A stretch of DNA of 64,000 nt from Acanthacorydalis orientalis (Eukaryota; Arthropoda; Insecta; Megaloptera; Corydalidae): NCBI GenBank assembly GCA_034766995.1, contig CM068315.1, forward strand, positions 47,000,162-47,064,161, given 5' to 3'. Each line of letters opens with the position of its first letter. Positions within the stretch are counted from its first letter, which is position 1. Under the pieces are notes generated by a model. That model did not search any database, was not told the origin of the DNA, and worked only from the letters and a program-made list of their open reading frames with translations. Position numbers and translations under genes: made by a program. This document shows positions 1 to 12,263 of the stretch, piece by piece.

Positions 1-299
1 GGTCATATTGAAAGAACCAACTTTCATCACCAGTAATAACTCGATCGAGAAGAGTAGGATCACTTTCAACCTGCTCGAGACAATCTTGAGCGATGTTCAT
101 TTGGTGGGCTTCGTGACATGCACTACTCGCGCGTTGTTACAAAACACTAAACAGCTGGCGAAGAAATGATCGTACGAGGGTGGTCAAGGTCTCAATCGAG
201 AGAGTAGGGATCTGCTATTACGGTGGCGGAGTTACAGGTTCGCAGTGTTACCACAGGCCGAGAAAAAAAATCGGTCGCATTACTTAATTGTCTGACCTC
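1..299 (-). mobile_element. mariner element, partial (runs off left edge)
   Basis: The reverse strand from about 100 to 2 encodes an open stretch starting M-N-I-A-Q-D and reaching L-L-D-R-V-I-T-G-D-E-S-W-F. This is the mariner transposase segment around the first catalytic aspartate (the TGDE(S/T)W motif). At 270-299 the sequence read on the minus strand begins GAGGTCAGACAATTAAGTAA, which looks like the outer terminal repeat and abuts a (TA)n array. The space between the terminus and the catalytic segment is too short, and the expected helix-turn-helix codons are absent or unreadable, so this copy has lost its N-terminal part. The C-terminal half lies outside the window. The mariner assignment is firm; the exact end is inferred. 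Confidence 0.8.

Positions 300-300
<1 letters not shown>

Positions 301-361
<61 letters not shown>
301..361. repeat. (TA)25(TG)5 microsatellite
   Basis: A perfect TA run of about 50 bp continues into TG. It directly abuts the outer end of the mariner fragment at 1-299. Confidence 0.97.
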
Positions 362-1358
362 ATGTATATTTGTATATTGATATTACAAAGGATTGATTTA
401 CATTGAAAATGTTTTTATTGAAAACTTAATTTTTACTTATTTTTAAGTGAAAATTTTATAGCCGTGGTAGTGTAAATTTGTTCTGGCTAGACGAAAAGTG
501 AAACGCTTTCTCTAGCAAGCAGTGGGTGGAGTGAGAGAGAAACGTTCTCACTCTCTCTACCTCGTACACGTCATGCGTTTCTGTTAAATGAAAAGATGAA
601 CATAATATTAATAAATAATAAAGAACGTTTCAAACGAATGAAATATGAACGTTTGCGTTTATTGTAAATAGTACCTAACAATATGTTCTAATCGTCGCAA
701 CGATCTCTATATCAGTCCTGAATGACAATCCCGAATTAGAGCACAAAGCACGCATTGTTTTTGTCTTTTCTGTATTTTATCTGAGCTGTTTTTGAAGCTC
801 GACAGATTATGGTAAAAGTAACATGTATGTTTAGTAAATAATCATGTTTGTAGACGCTAATGAAAATTTATGAACGTAATTCTGGGAAAGTTAGATATTA
901 AAAATGTTCAATCTACATACACACAACGTGACTTTACTGTCTAGTGACGAACAATATATGGCTGTCCGCTAACGTCGTTTATTATCTGATCATGACATCC
1001 TCCAGACGACGTAAACAAGCTTCAATACACGACCGAACTTTGATTAGAAGTCAATGGTGATATATTATGTAGTCGCGTATTTAATAATGGTTTATTATTA
1101 ACAGAAGTATTAGATTTTCGAACTTTTTTTTGTTTCGTCTCAAATATCAATTTATTTTGATTTTTATATGTATTTTTTTTCAATTCGGTAACAAAAACAA
1201 GTTAACGCTGAATTTATGGAAGTCAATACAGTCGACAGTTATTATTTTTAATTGTAATATACTTGTTTCTGAAAATGGAAAATATATTTTTTAAACTATA
1301 GTTGAAATTCTTTGTGGCGATTAGATTTTATTAAAAATAGAATCGGTTTAATGATATA
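362..1358. other. AT-rich spacer, no gene seen
   Basis: No open frame or recognisable repeat is visible. Around 525-560 there is an imperfect inverted pairing of GAGTGAGAGAG with CTCACTCTCTC around AACGTT. A slightly GC-richer patch at about 940-1060 shows no coding signal. Confidence 0.6.
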
Positions 1359-2151
1359 AGGGAGACTGTGTCTAAGTGAAGAACATAGTTTTTCATTATC
1401 AAAATAAATGTGTTTCTCAAAACAAACTATACTATTACAGAGACCAAATGTTTAACTACAATAATGTATAGCCAGTTTTAATATTTATTTTGTATTTTTC
1501 TCGCTATTTAACAAAAAGTAAACACTTGCAAAACTTGACATGTCGAAATTCCCGGGGCTAACTGAACCCTATAGTAAAAATTGGTTAAAAGTTAAGTGTT
1601 TTTATCATGAAAAATATTTAATACATTTTATTAAGCCTTTTTTCATAAGGTACATGTATTATATAAACCTTTTTTTTCTTATTTGAGGCATTAAAAATAT
1701 TTAGAATTGGATTAATGTTCTTTTTCAGTAGTTCTCTCTTCTCTAAAGCCACTACCGGTGTGGGTTTCTAAACTACTTTTGTAGAAGCCCCTTTCTTTCT
1801 TTGTTCAACCTTTTCTTGATCCACTGCCAGTTCCTTCATAACAGGCAAGTCCGTGAGAACAATGCTTGTTCACCGCTTACATCTTTTTCGAGTGTGTCCT
1901 TTTCTCGGACCGGCCTTCAAGTGCCATTGAATATTTTCGAGCACCGATTTAAAATCCGTTTGCTTTTCGAAAGAACGACGAGGCGTTCAAATAGTTGCTG
2001 CAACAGACTCTGTTATGCCAGGCTCAGTTGCGACGGACTTGTTGGCGACGAAATCAGGTAGATCAGTTCAGACTGCGTCGAAATTGTCGGTGTCAGGCAT
2101 AAAAATTTCTAACTTGCATCAAAAATCAAAGGTTTACTTAACCCCGGTCTC

Positions 2152-2154
<3 letters not shown>
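1359..2154 (-). mobile_element. pogo/Tigger-like DNA transposon, internally deleted
   Basis: The termini are imperfect inverted repeats: AGGGAGACTGTGTCTAAGTG at 1359 and, on the minus strand from 2154, GGGGAGACCGGGGTTAAGTA, about 16 of 22 matching. Both are flanked by TA. Only about 800 bp remain between them, against more than 2 kb for an autonomous pogo-type element. The only coding remnant is a transposase C-terminal tail (1768-2120, minus). The right end touches a (TA)26 array. Class assignment rests on the tail peptide and the TA duplication; the catalytic DDD domain is absent. Confidence 0.6.
1768..2120 (-). pseudogene. C-terminal tail of a pogo-like transposase
   Basis: One minus-strand frame reads through about 115 codons with two internal stops. 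It contains D-L-P-D-F-V-A-N-K-S-V, then L-K-A-G-P-R-K, R-K-R-C-K, and S-I-V-L-T-D-L-P-V-M-K-E-L followed by a charged K/E/Q-rich end. The order KAGPRK, basic patch, (I/V)LTD.PVK.EL is characteristic of the tails of pogo-like (CENP-B/Tigger-related) insect transposases. It is dead because of the stops and the lack of a catalytic core. Identification is from recalled family patterns and needs a homology search. Confidence 0.55.

Positions 2155-2221
<67 letters not shown>
2155..2221. repeat. (TA)26(TG)7 microsatellite
   Basis: A perfect TA run passes into TG. It abuts the right end of the pogo-like element. Confidence 0.97.
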
Positions 2222-2222
<1 letters not shown>

Positions 2223-3270
2223 CATTTTGTGTGCGTCTGGATGTATGAATATGTATTTGCTTTTTTATAATAATTTAAATTTGATTCGTCTACAGAGGAT
2301 CATCTACTCTGTTACAATTGTGTATTTATTTCTAGAATTCGCATTAAATGTCTCGACACTTAACATACGTGTAGAACAATTATATACAGTAGGAGTATTT
2401 GAAATGCATGTCTGGTACCACATGTAAGCAAATGAAGTATGATCTAGAACAAGACGGTCAACGTTTAACAATGCTCTTTTGTCTAGAGATTATAACAAAG
2501 GTTACGGTGTTATGTGTATGATCTGTTTCCCTCGGGCAACCCAGGGCAGACATTTTAGTTAATAAAGTAATCTCAAGCTACTGAGTATTTCGTATAGTTA
2601 CAGCGTAACGCCTGTCGTTTATTTAAACTCGGGTCGTTGTTGGATATTATGGTTTTGAAACGAAAACCACTCTAATGGTTTTTAAAGATCATCGTTTGTA
2701 CAAGATTAAAAAGAGAATAATAAGTAGAAAATGAGACTATTAAAATTATATTTAAAGCAAAACAAAGTGCTTTACCGCAAGTTCTGTTATTACAAAGCAA
2801 CGCAGCAATTTCTGTTTTTACAAATTATAAAATGGTATTTTATTTTTATAACTCATTTATGCGTAGTTTTTATAGAAAATCAAGGAATATTTTATATTAC
2901 AGGACTATTTTCTCGGAACATAACAGTATTTGTATCAATATATACTTAATTTATTAATCCCATTCATCAACATTAAAAACGATTTTCTCATAATGAAAGT
3001 GTAATAATTCATAGAATGTAATATTTTATTCGTGCTATATATATGAGGTAAAACAATGTAATATAATGTTGTTTTATATAATTGATTAGTTAAATAACTG
3101 TATGAAATATTAAAGTAGTGAATCATAATTAAAGTTTATCGATTTATCATTTTATTATATATGTTTATTATTGTAGTTATTTGAAAAATCACAAAATTTT
3201 GTATGCACTTCTAAATAAAAAATCAAATATCAAAAATTAGATTTTTTTAAGAAAATGTATAATCTAATTA

Positions 3271-3272
<2 letters not shown>
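2222..3272. other. AT-rich spacer, no gene seen
   Basis: Short open frames of 60-75 codons occur on both strands (for example 2731-2949 plus). Their composition is that of random AT-rich DNA, with no motif I recognise. Confidence 0.55.

Positions 3273-3316
<44 letters not shown>
3273..3316. repeat. (TA)n microsatellite
   Basis: About 22 TA units. It is followed immediately by the first copy of the GCCAGTAATTATAACA terminal repeat. Confidence 0.95.
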
Positions 3317-3319
<3 letters not shown>

Positions 3320-3447
3320 AGTAATTATAACAGTGGACTAAATATATAATATATCAAGGTAAAAAGGTTATAAAGGTTTATAACAAATATATAAAGGTTT
3401 ATAAATAAATTATTAAAAATGTTATATATATATATATATATATATAT

Positions 3448-4475
3448 CACGGTAATTATAACAATGGACTAAATCATATATTTTTCATATTAAAATATTA
3501 CACCTTTGCGTTTGTGTGTAATAAAAAAGATTTTTCCAAATGTAACAAAATATTTTCCAAAATCCTTACTGATATGATGTAAATCTTTTATATAATTATG
3601 AATTTTCACGAGTATCATGAAAAATATCTGCTTTTGATACTTCATATGACGGACTATTTTCAAAATTATCTTAAAAATGACTTGTAACAAAAAATATTTC
3701 AGTTTTATTCAAAAAATGAAGTTATAAGCAACAGTATTCACTTACATTTTTAATTATAATCATGTTAATTTAATTTCAAATAAAACTTGAGATTTATTCT
3801 TCTTCTTCAATGACGGTATTTTCTTTTTGTGATGTTTTGCGAGTACGAAAATATTCTTACGGTAACAGACCTTTATATCAGTTTATTTTTCCTTTGTAAA
3901 TGGTCGAATACTCGCATAAAGTGGAAATAATTGAATTTTTTCATATATTTTCGACCTACTGTTTTGGGTGAAAGATCTAAAATCTGAAATTGTGAACTAT
4001 CATCTAAAGATGTTTTATAAAACATCTGATAAGAAGCATCTTTTATAAATCTGATCCATTGTATTTTCAACCAATAAACAGATACGAGTACTCTCTTAAT
4101 ATTTTTCGTTCTCTTTGTAATTGATTTCGTTAGAGATTTTTTTTCCAATACCAATATCATTGTTTGTTTTTGAGCTTTAATCAAAGGAGTTGACTTAACT
4201 TAAAGGTTATTTACCTTGAAAATAAATATAGTTTTATATAAGAATCAGATAGGTATATGCACTTTTCCAGAAAAACAAAGTATACCGTAAAGTGACTCGT
4301 CCACTATCAAAATAAACAAAAACCGAATTAAGTTTGCAGTCATCAAACGGTACATTGTTTAATTTTTTTCTAAGTTCTTCAAGATTATTAAAAGAAAAAT
4401 AATTGTAATATAAGATGAATCTTTAAATCATTTTTTTCAATTTTTTAACTTAGTCCATTGTCACAATTACCGGCA
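3448..4475 (-). mobile_element. TIR-bounded DNA element, class uncertain (Tc1/mariner-like?)
   Basis: The left end CACGGTAATTATAACAATGG at 3448 and the right end read on the minus strand (4475 to 4450), GCCGGTAATTGTGACAATGG, form inverted repeats of about 25 bp with 21 matches. A further direct copy of the left end lies at 3317-3343, so the element may begin there. Between the termini are about 1 kb of AT-rich sequence and two minus-strand frames (3490-3690 and 3873-4184). The second carries S-P-K-T-V-G-R followed by basic residues, vaguely like a helix-turn-helix of Tc1-type transposases. Size and TA context suit a non-autonomous or decayed Tc1/mariner element, but no catalytic motif is visible. 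Confidence 0.5.
3873..4184 (-). CDS. unrecognised 103-codon frame inside the 3448-4475 element
   Basis: The predicted protein is rich in lysine. Around residues 70-80 it has L-S-P-K-T-V-G-R-K-Y, followed by a basic R-K-N-K-L end. This could be the N-terminal DNA-binding part of a Tc1-like transposase, which would fit its position in a TIR-bounded element. The similarity is weak and the frame could be chance. No catalytic aspartate motif follows on this strand. Confidence 0.2.
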   Translation of the reverse strand: MIKAQKQTMILVLEKKSLTKSITKRTKNIKRVLVSVYWLKIQWIRFIKDASYQMFYKTSLDDSSQFQILDLSPKTVGRKYMKKFNYFHFMRVFDHLQRKNKLI

Positions 4476-7207
4476 CATATAAACTGTATAGAATTTATTT
4501 AAAACCTTTTCCATTACCACAATTTTCTAATATAAATTATTTAAATATTCTATAATACCAAAATGATTATTTGATATAAATATTTTACTTATTTGTTTTC
4601 TTTAAATAATATTTTTAATGAAACTCTCATTATTTATTTGATATGTTGCTGTAAAAGATTATAAATTTAATATATAATAAAAAATAACTATTATTTCATT
4701 CATTTGATACAATATACTAAAAAAAATATCTCATTTAATGCTTTTACTGTTCAGTTTCAATTAACGTCCCCAAATAATGGTTACACTGAACGTGAATTTC
4801 AAGAATTATAAAGAAGTCGATTCCAATAGAGGATTTATTATGACAAACGACTGACCAATCTCATGCATTTGTATTCAACCCAAATTTATCTTCCAATTGA
4901 AAAATATCTTTATGAATATATTTGAAATATGCTTCTTCTTGACATAATTTTATAAATAATTCTATTCTTGAAATATGAATAAAAATGATATTTCAGTTAC
5001 CATTTTTTGATATCAAATAAATATATAAAAATTAGAATAATTCCTTCCAATATGTAAAACAAAAAGTTTTAGTTATACTAATTATATAATTCTATGATTT
5101 GATACAGATTTATTTATCAAAATAGAAAAAAATATTCAAAACACGTACTAGTCTAACAACAAATATATAAATAGAAAATCGTTATGAAAATCAAATACAA
5201 AACTTAACTATGATTAAAATTTCTTATAATGATTATTATAGCAGCAATATTTGCATATTTAATTCGTTTTTATTCTCGGTAGAATGATTTATGACTTATT
5301 ACAATTACTCCGTTTTATTTACTGAAATATTTTGTTGTTTAACAAGTTTAATGTTATTTTAATTACTTTTACAGAATTTTATCTTGATGTACAATTTATT
5401 ACTTATGTTAAAAAGTAATTTACTCATAAATTACACTAAAATTACAACACGTTATTTGAAATTAACGGATCAAATTTGTATTACATATTTTTAAATACGT
5501 TAAATCTAAGTAGAGAATTTACATGTTTTATGTTATAATAAAAAAATATTTCAAAAGTCTTTATATTTCTATTCGATAACGATTATTAAGGTTTTTAAAA
5601 GTACATGTTTTATTACTTTTTATATTATGATAATTATTTTAGACTATTTATAAATCTGTTTGATTTACTTACACTACTATTTTTTAAAAGTGTGTATTCA
5701 GTCAGTATTATATAAAGTATTTATTCATTTTTTATATATTTTAATAACAATTCATATATTTTTTTATGAAAACTATATAAGAATAAAACTAAGCTAAAAT
5801 ATTAAAAAGTGAACCAGAGCATCGCATGAAAAATGGGAATAGTAAGAGATGAATTAATGAATTTTTTTTTTCGTTGAATGTTACTATAAGTTTAAGTATG
5901 CTAACATTTTAGAAATATTTAATATATAATAATTTACTAACAAACATGTATTTTAAACAAACAACTACTTGGATACTTATTTTCTCTGATATTTTTCTAT
6001 CTTATTTTATTCTTTTTCTGATTATCTTCCTTTCGCAATTTTTTAAATTAATAATTTATAAAATGTGTTATTACAAATAAGTTATGCATTTAAAAATATT
6101 AAAGTGTTATATATTATAAGAAATCGTTTAACTGTAAACATCAAATCTCTTAAGACAAAAATGCAATTAAATTTTAGTTATTATCGAACCGAGTCAGATA
6201 ATTACATACTGAAAGATGAATCTTAGCTGCTTATATAAATGATAAAAGTTATGGTAATTATTTTTTTCATTTTATGAAAAAATGTTTTATTTATTTTATA
6301 TTGATTTTTTGAAAATAGGGTCAAACCTCCCTATGTTCCCATACTCATAATTTCCTTCATTACAGAAAATATTTGTTTATTATAAACCAAGTAGAATGGA
6401 AATATCTGTGTGGTTCGGAATACTTTTCTTTCAAGACATACAATCTATAAGTCTAACAGATTAATTCTCATTTTTCTTTCACTTGAATATCATTTTGCAG
6501 ATCAACGTACTGCAATTGCAAATTAATACAAAATATGCTAATTTTGACATGAAAGTGAGGTCTGATTACAAAATAGCATTAAGGGATATAGATTAAACCC
6601 CTGATTGTAATAATACTATATACTAAAAATAATTGGAATATACTTGTATAATTCTGTTATTAATTTTAAACTATAAACAAATAATAAATGTTTGTAGTAT
6701 TAAAAACTTGATATACAATATTTTTTAAGATATTTTAATGCATAATTGAGTGTATAATACTTGAGAGTTATGATAAATTTGAACAGATGTTTAAAAAATA
6801 AAAATCTTTTAATTTCGTTTATTTACATAAATTTTTAAGTATCTATTCAAGCTGAAATACTGTACTGACATTACGAATTTAAATTCGATATAATGTTTAT
6901 TAAATGAGCTAAAAATCAAAACAGACAATTCTAAAAAAGGATGAAAAAACGTATTTACCAAACCACTACAACCCGTACTTACAATTGTCATTGTATTTGA
7001 TCGTATAAATGAGTATTTGTATTTTTACCTTTTTTAGTGAAAGCTTCCGGTAATAGATTGACATGGAATTCATGAAAGTTAAAAGCTCTATTCTCGAAAA
7101 GTGCTTCGATCGTTATTTGTTGTCTGAAAACAAACATATTTGCAATTAGGTTTATTAATGTTAGAAATCTAGAATATGTCATATGTGATAAAAAATCAAT
7201 AAATTTC

Positions 7208-7209
<2 letters not shown>
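4476..7209. other. 2.7 kb AT-rich spacer, no gene seen
   Basis: Very AT-rich with frequent homopolymer runs. The frames at 6809-6991 and 6988-7209 (minus) are short and have no recognisable motif. Confidence 0.6.

Positions 7210-7242
<33 letters not shown>
7210..7242. repeat. (TA)n microsatellite abutting a mariner end
   Basis: About 16 TA units end exactly where the mariner terminal repeat TTAGGTTG begins. Confidence 0.95.
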
Positions 7243-7246
<4 letters not shown>

Positions 7247-8520
7247 GTTGATGTAAAAATAATTGAAGTTTTTACGTATTGAGTATAAAGACTCATATAT
7301 AATATCATTTAAAAATTATATTTATTAATTAAAATAAATACAAATGGCCTATACACATTTCTCCCAATGGGAGACAAGTTTGTTTATTCCTACAAGATAG
7401 AATTCTGGAGTCCTTGAATTAACGAATTCATCGAAAGCGCTTTGAGCTGATGCTTGATCTTTGAAAACCTTCTTTTGTAGGAAATCACAATGTTTAAAAA
7501 ATGATAATCTGTCTGAGACAGATCCGGAGAATAAGGTGGATGAGATAAGGTTTCATAACCCAGTGCATTTAATTTTTTAGTCATTTGTGAGACATGCGTT
7601 GTCATGAAGAAAAATTGGTCCACATCGATTGACTAATACTGGCGGTAAACGATGCAAATTCTCATGGTATTTTTTCAATTACTTGACAATATTTTTCTGC
7701 TGTCATTGTTTCAGCAGGATTTAAGAAGTTGTAGCGAATTATGCCACTTTCCGACCACGAAATAATGACCATAATCTTTTTTTCATGAAGTTTTGGTTTA
7801 GGAAACTGTTTTGGTGCTTCTTCTCGGTCTAACCACTGTGCTGAACGTTTCCGATTGTTGTAGAAAATCCACTTTTCATCACATGTGACAATGCGATCAA
7901 GAAAGAGATAATTTTTGTTACTCAGAAGAAGCGCAGAGCAGATTCGTATCGCCGGATTCCTTAATGTTCTTTCAGTTCATACAGCACCCATTTATCCACT
8001 TTTTCTGTTTTTCCAATTAGACTCAAATATCGAACAACTGTTTAATGATCAATATTGAGTTCTTCTTCCATCTCTCGAGTTGTTTTACTTGGATCCGCTT
8101 CAATAACAGTTCTAAAAAACATTATTGTCCATAGCTGAAGAACATCCACGACCCTATTCATCATCAAGACTTCCATTTCCATTACTGGAATTTTTGGAAC
8201 CAGTGTTGAGCAATTTGTTCACTAACTGAATCGTCATCAAAAACAAATTTAATATTTCGAGCAGTTTCTGTTGCTTTACGTCCCGATTTAAACTCATAGA
8301 ACAAAATCATTCGAATTTCCTTTTTTTCATAACTAATTTAAGAGGTTATATTCAACAACACTAAATAATGAAAACAATAAACATAAGCTGAAATCATTAG
8401 TGCTAATTTCATTGCTCACAATGATTTATCACATGACTATAACAAAACATAACCGTAACTAGAAAAATCGGCGCCGAAATTAGAATGATAAAAACCGCAA
8501 TTATTTTTACACCAACCTAA
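7243..8520 (-). mobile_element. mariner, complete length (cecropia/Hsmar1-like termini)
   Basis: The terminal inverted repeats are TTAGGTTGATGTAAAAATAA at the left and, read on the minus strand from 8520, TTAGGTTGGTGTAAAAATAA; both continue into AATTG..GTTTTT. TA flanks both ends (7241-7242 and 8521-8522). The length of 1278 bp is normal for mariner. The termini resemble those of the Hsmar1/cecropia group (TTAGGTTGGTGCAAAA...). The element carries a transposase on the minus strand with frameshifts and stops, so it is inactive. Shorter relatives of this family occur at 14.2, 18.95, 19.6, 36.3, 41.1, 47.0, 48.2, 56.2 and 63.96 kb. Confidence 0.93.
7349..8330 (-). pseudogene. mariner transposase, frameshifted
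   Basis: It starts at ATG 8330 and follows the mariner domain order. An N-terminal helix-turn-helix part (L-F/Y-E-F-K-S-G-R-K-A-T-E-T-A-R) is followed by T-R-E-M-E-E-E-L-N-I-D-H and the linker D-K-W-V. The catalytic domain has T-C-D-E-K-W, then L-H-D-N-A, then Y-S-P-D-L. All three catalytic aspartates of the DD34D triad are still encoded, but in different frames. A deletion of about 8 nt just after HDN (expected H-D-N-A-R-P-H) and further frameshifts or stops break the protein. The C-terminal F-Y-L-V-G-I-N-K-L-V motif ends in a premature TAG at 7349-7351. Confidence 0.9.
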
Positions 8521-8522
8521 TA

Positions 8523-9600
8523 TATATGTATATATAATTTATAATGATTTGTATATTTATTACGTAACATTCATTAAAAGGTACTCTGAACAATAATAAA
8601 CATAATGTATTGGAAATTTTTTTTATTAATATTTTTTAAAACATAAATTTAATCATCTCTTATTTCATTGGTATGATAAGAAAAGTGTTCTTTATATTTA
8701 CTGTATTTTAACACACATAGACAATTATTTAATTTTAAAGCCTTTGCTGAAATATTTTCTATATCGTTAAATGTGAACTGACACATGATGTATTTTAAAT
8801 AAAAATTACTTCTAGTTCCAATGTGAAAATACACAAACAAAATAAATTAATGATTATAAATATGTACAGTTCCAATTTTATTATATATATATATATATAT
8901 GTTTGTGTATATTGTGCTTGCAGATGTGTATAGTTATATAATTTAGTTAAATTAGTTAATTACTACAGGCAACATAGAAATCATAATATGTCAAAACATT
9001 TCGTGACGACTTTGTACAAAAACTATATACAGCCATGTCATTGCACATAAAGGCAAATAATTACGAAACCGCGAATGGTTCCTGCAGTGAATTTATATGT
9101 ATTAAACACGGTGCGTTTACGTATATTTTTATGTATCTACGTACCCACATTCGTTCTAGGTAACACTTTTTGTCTGTTTATGGGGCTGTTTAAACGTTAA
9201 GCTTTAATATGAAAGGATGGAAGTTGAACGTATTTTTTTATGTACCATTAGTTTTAATATAGTACCTGCAGAGGATGGTGGATTTAAATAAGAGGATATG
9301 AAAGCATTTTCATGATGAATGTTTGGAGGGACCACTGATAAGCGAAATATTAACATGTGTAGTACATATTATGCCGATACGGGTGTTGAGTTTATGCGGC
9401 CGGAACCGTAAATCAGGGTGACAGTGGTTCACTCTTAAAATACAACGGAATAGAATATTGATTTATTAGCTTTTTTGTAGGTGTTGGTCGTTTTGTATAT
9501 CAAACTAGGGGACATTATTGAAAAATTATAATATGGGCGGCGATTCTTCATTGAACATGATGTTAAATTAATTTTAATAAATTTGAAAAACTTTATTAAC
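8523..9600. other. AT-rich spacer
   Basis: It contains a short (TA)n at 8882-8900. A slightly less AT-rich stretch at 9050-9440 has no sustained open frame. No gene is recognised. Confidence 0.55.
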
Positions 9601-9606
9601 AAAACC

Positions 9607-9736
9607 GAATATATATATATATATATATATATATATCTATATAAGGGGGCTCTGCCACTACTCGCTACGTTCGCCAAACCCAGGACAGCTCCACCTCTGC
9701 CGATTTCGCTCGTTTCACAAATATTCGCTCAATATC

Positions 9737-9785
<49 letters not shown>
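9607..9785. repeat. (TA)n, GGGGGCT repeat fragment, (TA)n
   Basis: Two TA arrays (9607-9634 and 9739-9785) bracket a GC-rich segment starting AAGGGGGCTCTGCC at 9643 and followed by ACTCGCTACGTTCGCC. The same arrangement, a TA array followed by GGGGGCTTCGCC and a TCGCT motif, occurs at 54727. The two are therefore probably copies of one repeat family. Confidence 0.65.
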
Positions 9786-9791
<6 letters not shown>

Positions 9792-9799
9792 GCCTGTGT

Positions 9800-9925
9800 G
9801 TGTTATGATAGTATGTCTATATAATCATTCTTGCTGTAGAATGTTAGTGTGTTCCTCTCTCAAGTGTATTACGACGTTGTTGTTTTATAAAGTAGCACAT
9901 TTTATTGTAGTTGTTATGACACCTC
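9800..9925. repeat. dispersed repeat related to 54.8-55.2 kb
   Basis: The segment AGTATGTCTATATAATCATT at 9808, with TTGTTTTATAAAGTAG further on, matches similar strings at about 54885 and 55009. All three follow TA arrays. This supports a dispersed repeat linked to the GGGGGCT motif. Confidence 0.5.
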
Positions 9926-10196
9926 CAAGATTAACATCCTTAACATGCAGAGGGTTCAGAATAAGATCTTAAAGTTGCCGATGGACAAGCCAAGTTTCTA
10001 TCGTACAGAGACTATACGACGAGGTAGAAATTAAGACGGTTGCACAATTTATACTCTACATGAGCTGGAAATCTATAATAAGAGACTGGACAACCAAATA
10101 GCAGGCTATATCGGATCATCGAAAGCGATCCCATTGTATAAAAGGATCGACAGGAGCCGCCGAAAAAAAATTCGTGCAGCTGTCATATTTTGATAA
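9925..10196 (+). pseudogene. jockey-like retrotransposon reverse transcriptase tail
   Basis: The plus strand encodes M-Q-R-V-Q-N-K-I-L-K-L, then D-K-P-S-F-Y-R-T-E-T-I-R-R. After a frameshift come E-I-K-T-V-A-Q-F-I and, in the first frame again, L-D-N-Q-I-A-G-Y-I and a basic tail before a stop. The order (L/I)Q..QN..L(R/K)....P..(V/Y)..N/R..(I/L)..EL.I.TV is typical of the region just after the reverse transcriptase domain of jockey-clade non-LTR elements. It is a short 5'-truncated, frameshifted fragment. A match to another non-LTR clade is possible. Confidence 0.5.
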
Positions 10197-12198
10197 GCCG
10201 CGATTATCGTTGACAACGGATTGTCGTGTGTGACGGGCGACAACATTGAATGGGTATGGGATAGAAAGGGGATGCTCTAGGGGAGACGAAACTAGTAACC
10301 ATTGCTATGTGGTTTTTATGAAAGTTTACTCAAATATTCCACGAATCATGCTCCACATGAATACACAGACAGTACACAATAAGGAGACGAAGGTTGATTT
10401 CGGGGAAACACCCGACCCCGAGGTATGATTACTGAAATGAGGACACGCTTTAACATGATTCACACTTTCTTAAAATTCGTGGAAAAAATGTAGTTGTTAT
10501 GATACCAACATAATAATTTTCTGTAATTTCGTGTAACTTAGTGTCGTCGTTAATGATAATTAAATACAAAACTTCTGCACGTGCTCTTTAACAAAAATTA
10601 CATTTTTTTGCGATTTTACAGAATTTTTTTTATATATAGATAATAAAATAATAAATAAAAACTCTCAATCTATACAGTAAAAACCCACTTTTCTCTTCTA
10701 GTTGAAGAGAAATATTTGCCTTGTCATCTCATATGGTTCAAGTTTAATTCATTAAGTTTTGTTCCTAGGTATTTTTGTATTTAAATATATTATATTGTAA
10801 AAATCAATGAACAGTTTTTTTTCCTTACTATTGCCCCATCAATTTTGTCTGGTTGTATATTAGTATATAGAATAAAAAGTATAAAATTAATTAATACTTG
10901 ACAGATCATTTTACATTTAATATCTATGGATTAACGACACATTATAAGCTACACTTTTTCGATTTGAAGATAACAGCAAAAGTATAAAATTGAAATTTTT
11001 ATTTTTTTATTTTAATCGATATTTTTTGTCTAAATGAATGTGTCAGCTATCGAGAATGAATGTGAGAATTACATGTTATAAAATGAGCTGTTCGATCAGA
11101 GAGAAGAACGCTTTTACAAAGAGTAATATTTTTCACGACCGTCCTCAATCGAACATAGTTAATCGAATAAAATAAATATTCGAGTATTTATCTGTTGATT
11201 ATTGAAACACCCACCTTATATTCATGATTTTGTATTTAAACTATAGAAAAATGCTTCAATTAAAAAAATCATGTTTTTTACCTGTGCTTTGAAGATAATA
11301 ATGGTAGCATCTATTTTGAAATAATGAAATTTGTTATGCAATGAATAACAATTGTTCTGTGTTTCGAGTTAATTCGGTTAAGCGAATGGTTATTTCTTCA
11401 TAACAACGTCTTTGTTTATACATCTCAGTTTTATTGTGTTATTTAACAAAAAAAGCATCATACTTAACCATACAAACTAACATTTTTTCCCTTTAAAAAA
11501 ATTAAAATGTCATCGAAAGTCAATTTTTGAGAGCATGAACGACATTAAATTAATCGTGAAGAAGAATCTAAAAATGATTTCAGGAAAAAAATTTTCTAAC
11601 CGCTTATAAACCCTAATATTAGATTAATTTAACTTAAACAGTTATTAAATATTTAAATAAATACATTTTGGAGTTTTTTTACTTTTTATTAATAAATTTG
11701 CGAAAGTAATGTCTATTGAATTATTTTTTATCATAGTTTATTTAATTAAAATACTCAATAAAGAGAATCGAAAAAAAATTTTAAAATCACTAAAATTAAG
11801 ACATAGGGTTTGAATAATCTTTAGGTATTAAATATTTAATTATTCATTTATTTCATAATAGGTAACATTATGTTTTTTTTTAAACTAAAAAACATTATTG
11901 TTTTTCTTTTGTTAATTTTCAATACAAAGCAGTATTAAAATTATGATATTATACTCTGTATTATTTTTAAAAGCTGTTTTATCCATATAATTGAAATACT
12001 TATATTTAATATAAATTATTATAATACTTATTAACTATCCATTAAAGCTTGTCTATACTATTAGCTATTGTGGTAAATGGGTAAGATTAATATTATTTAT
12101 TTAAAAGCGTAACTGCAATAGGAGAGTAGTATTAAATAAAACCACTTTATATTTATTTGATACATTTTGCAACCAATTTAGATTATTTATAATATTGT

Positions 12199-12202
<4 letters not shown>
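10197..12202. other. AT-rich spacer, no gene recognised
   Basis: The first 240 bp are less AT-rich and may be the 3' end of the retrotransposon fragment; a 60-codon frame at 10246-10428 (plus) has no recognisable motif. From 10440 onward the sequence is ordinary AT-rich spacer. Confidence 0.5.
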
Positions 12203-12234
<32 letters not shown>

Positions 12235-12263
12235 GAGAGAGAGAAAGAGAGAGACGCGCGCGT
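12203..12263. repeat. (TA)n with GA-rich tail
   Basis: About 14 TA units are followed by GACAGAGAGAGAG, AAGAGAGAGA and CGCGCGCG. A second compound array of the same type lies at 12605-12668. Confidence 0.9.
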
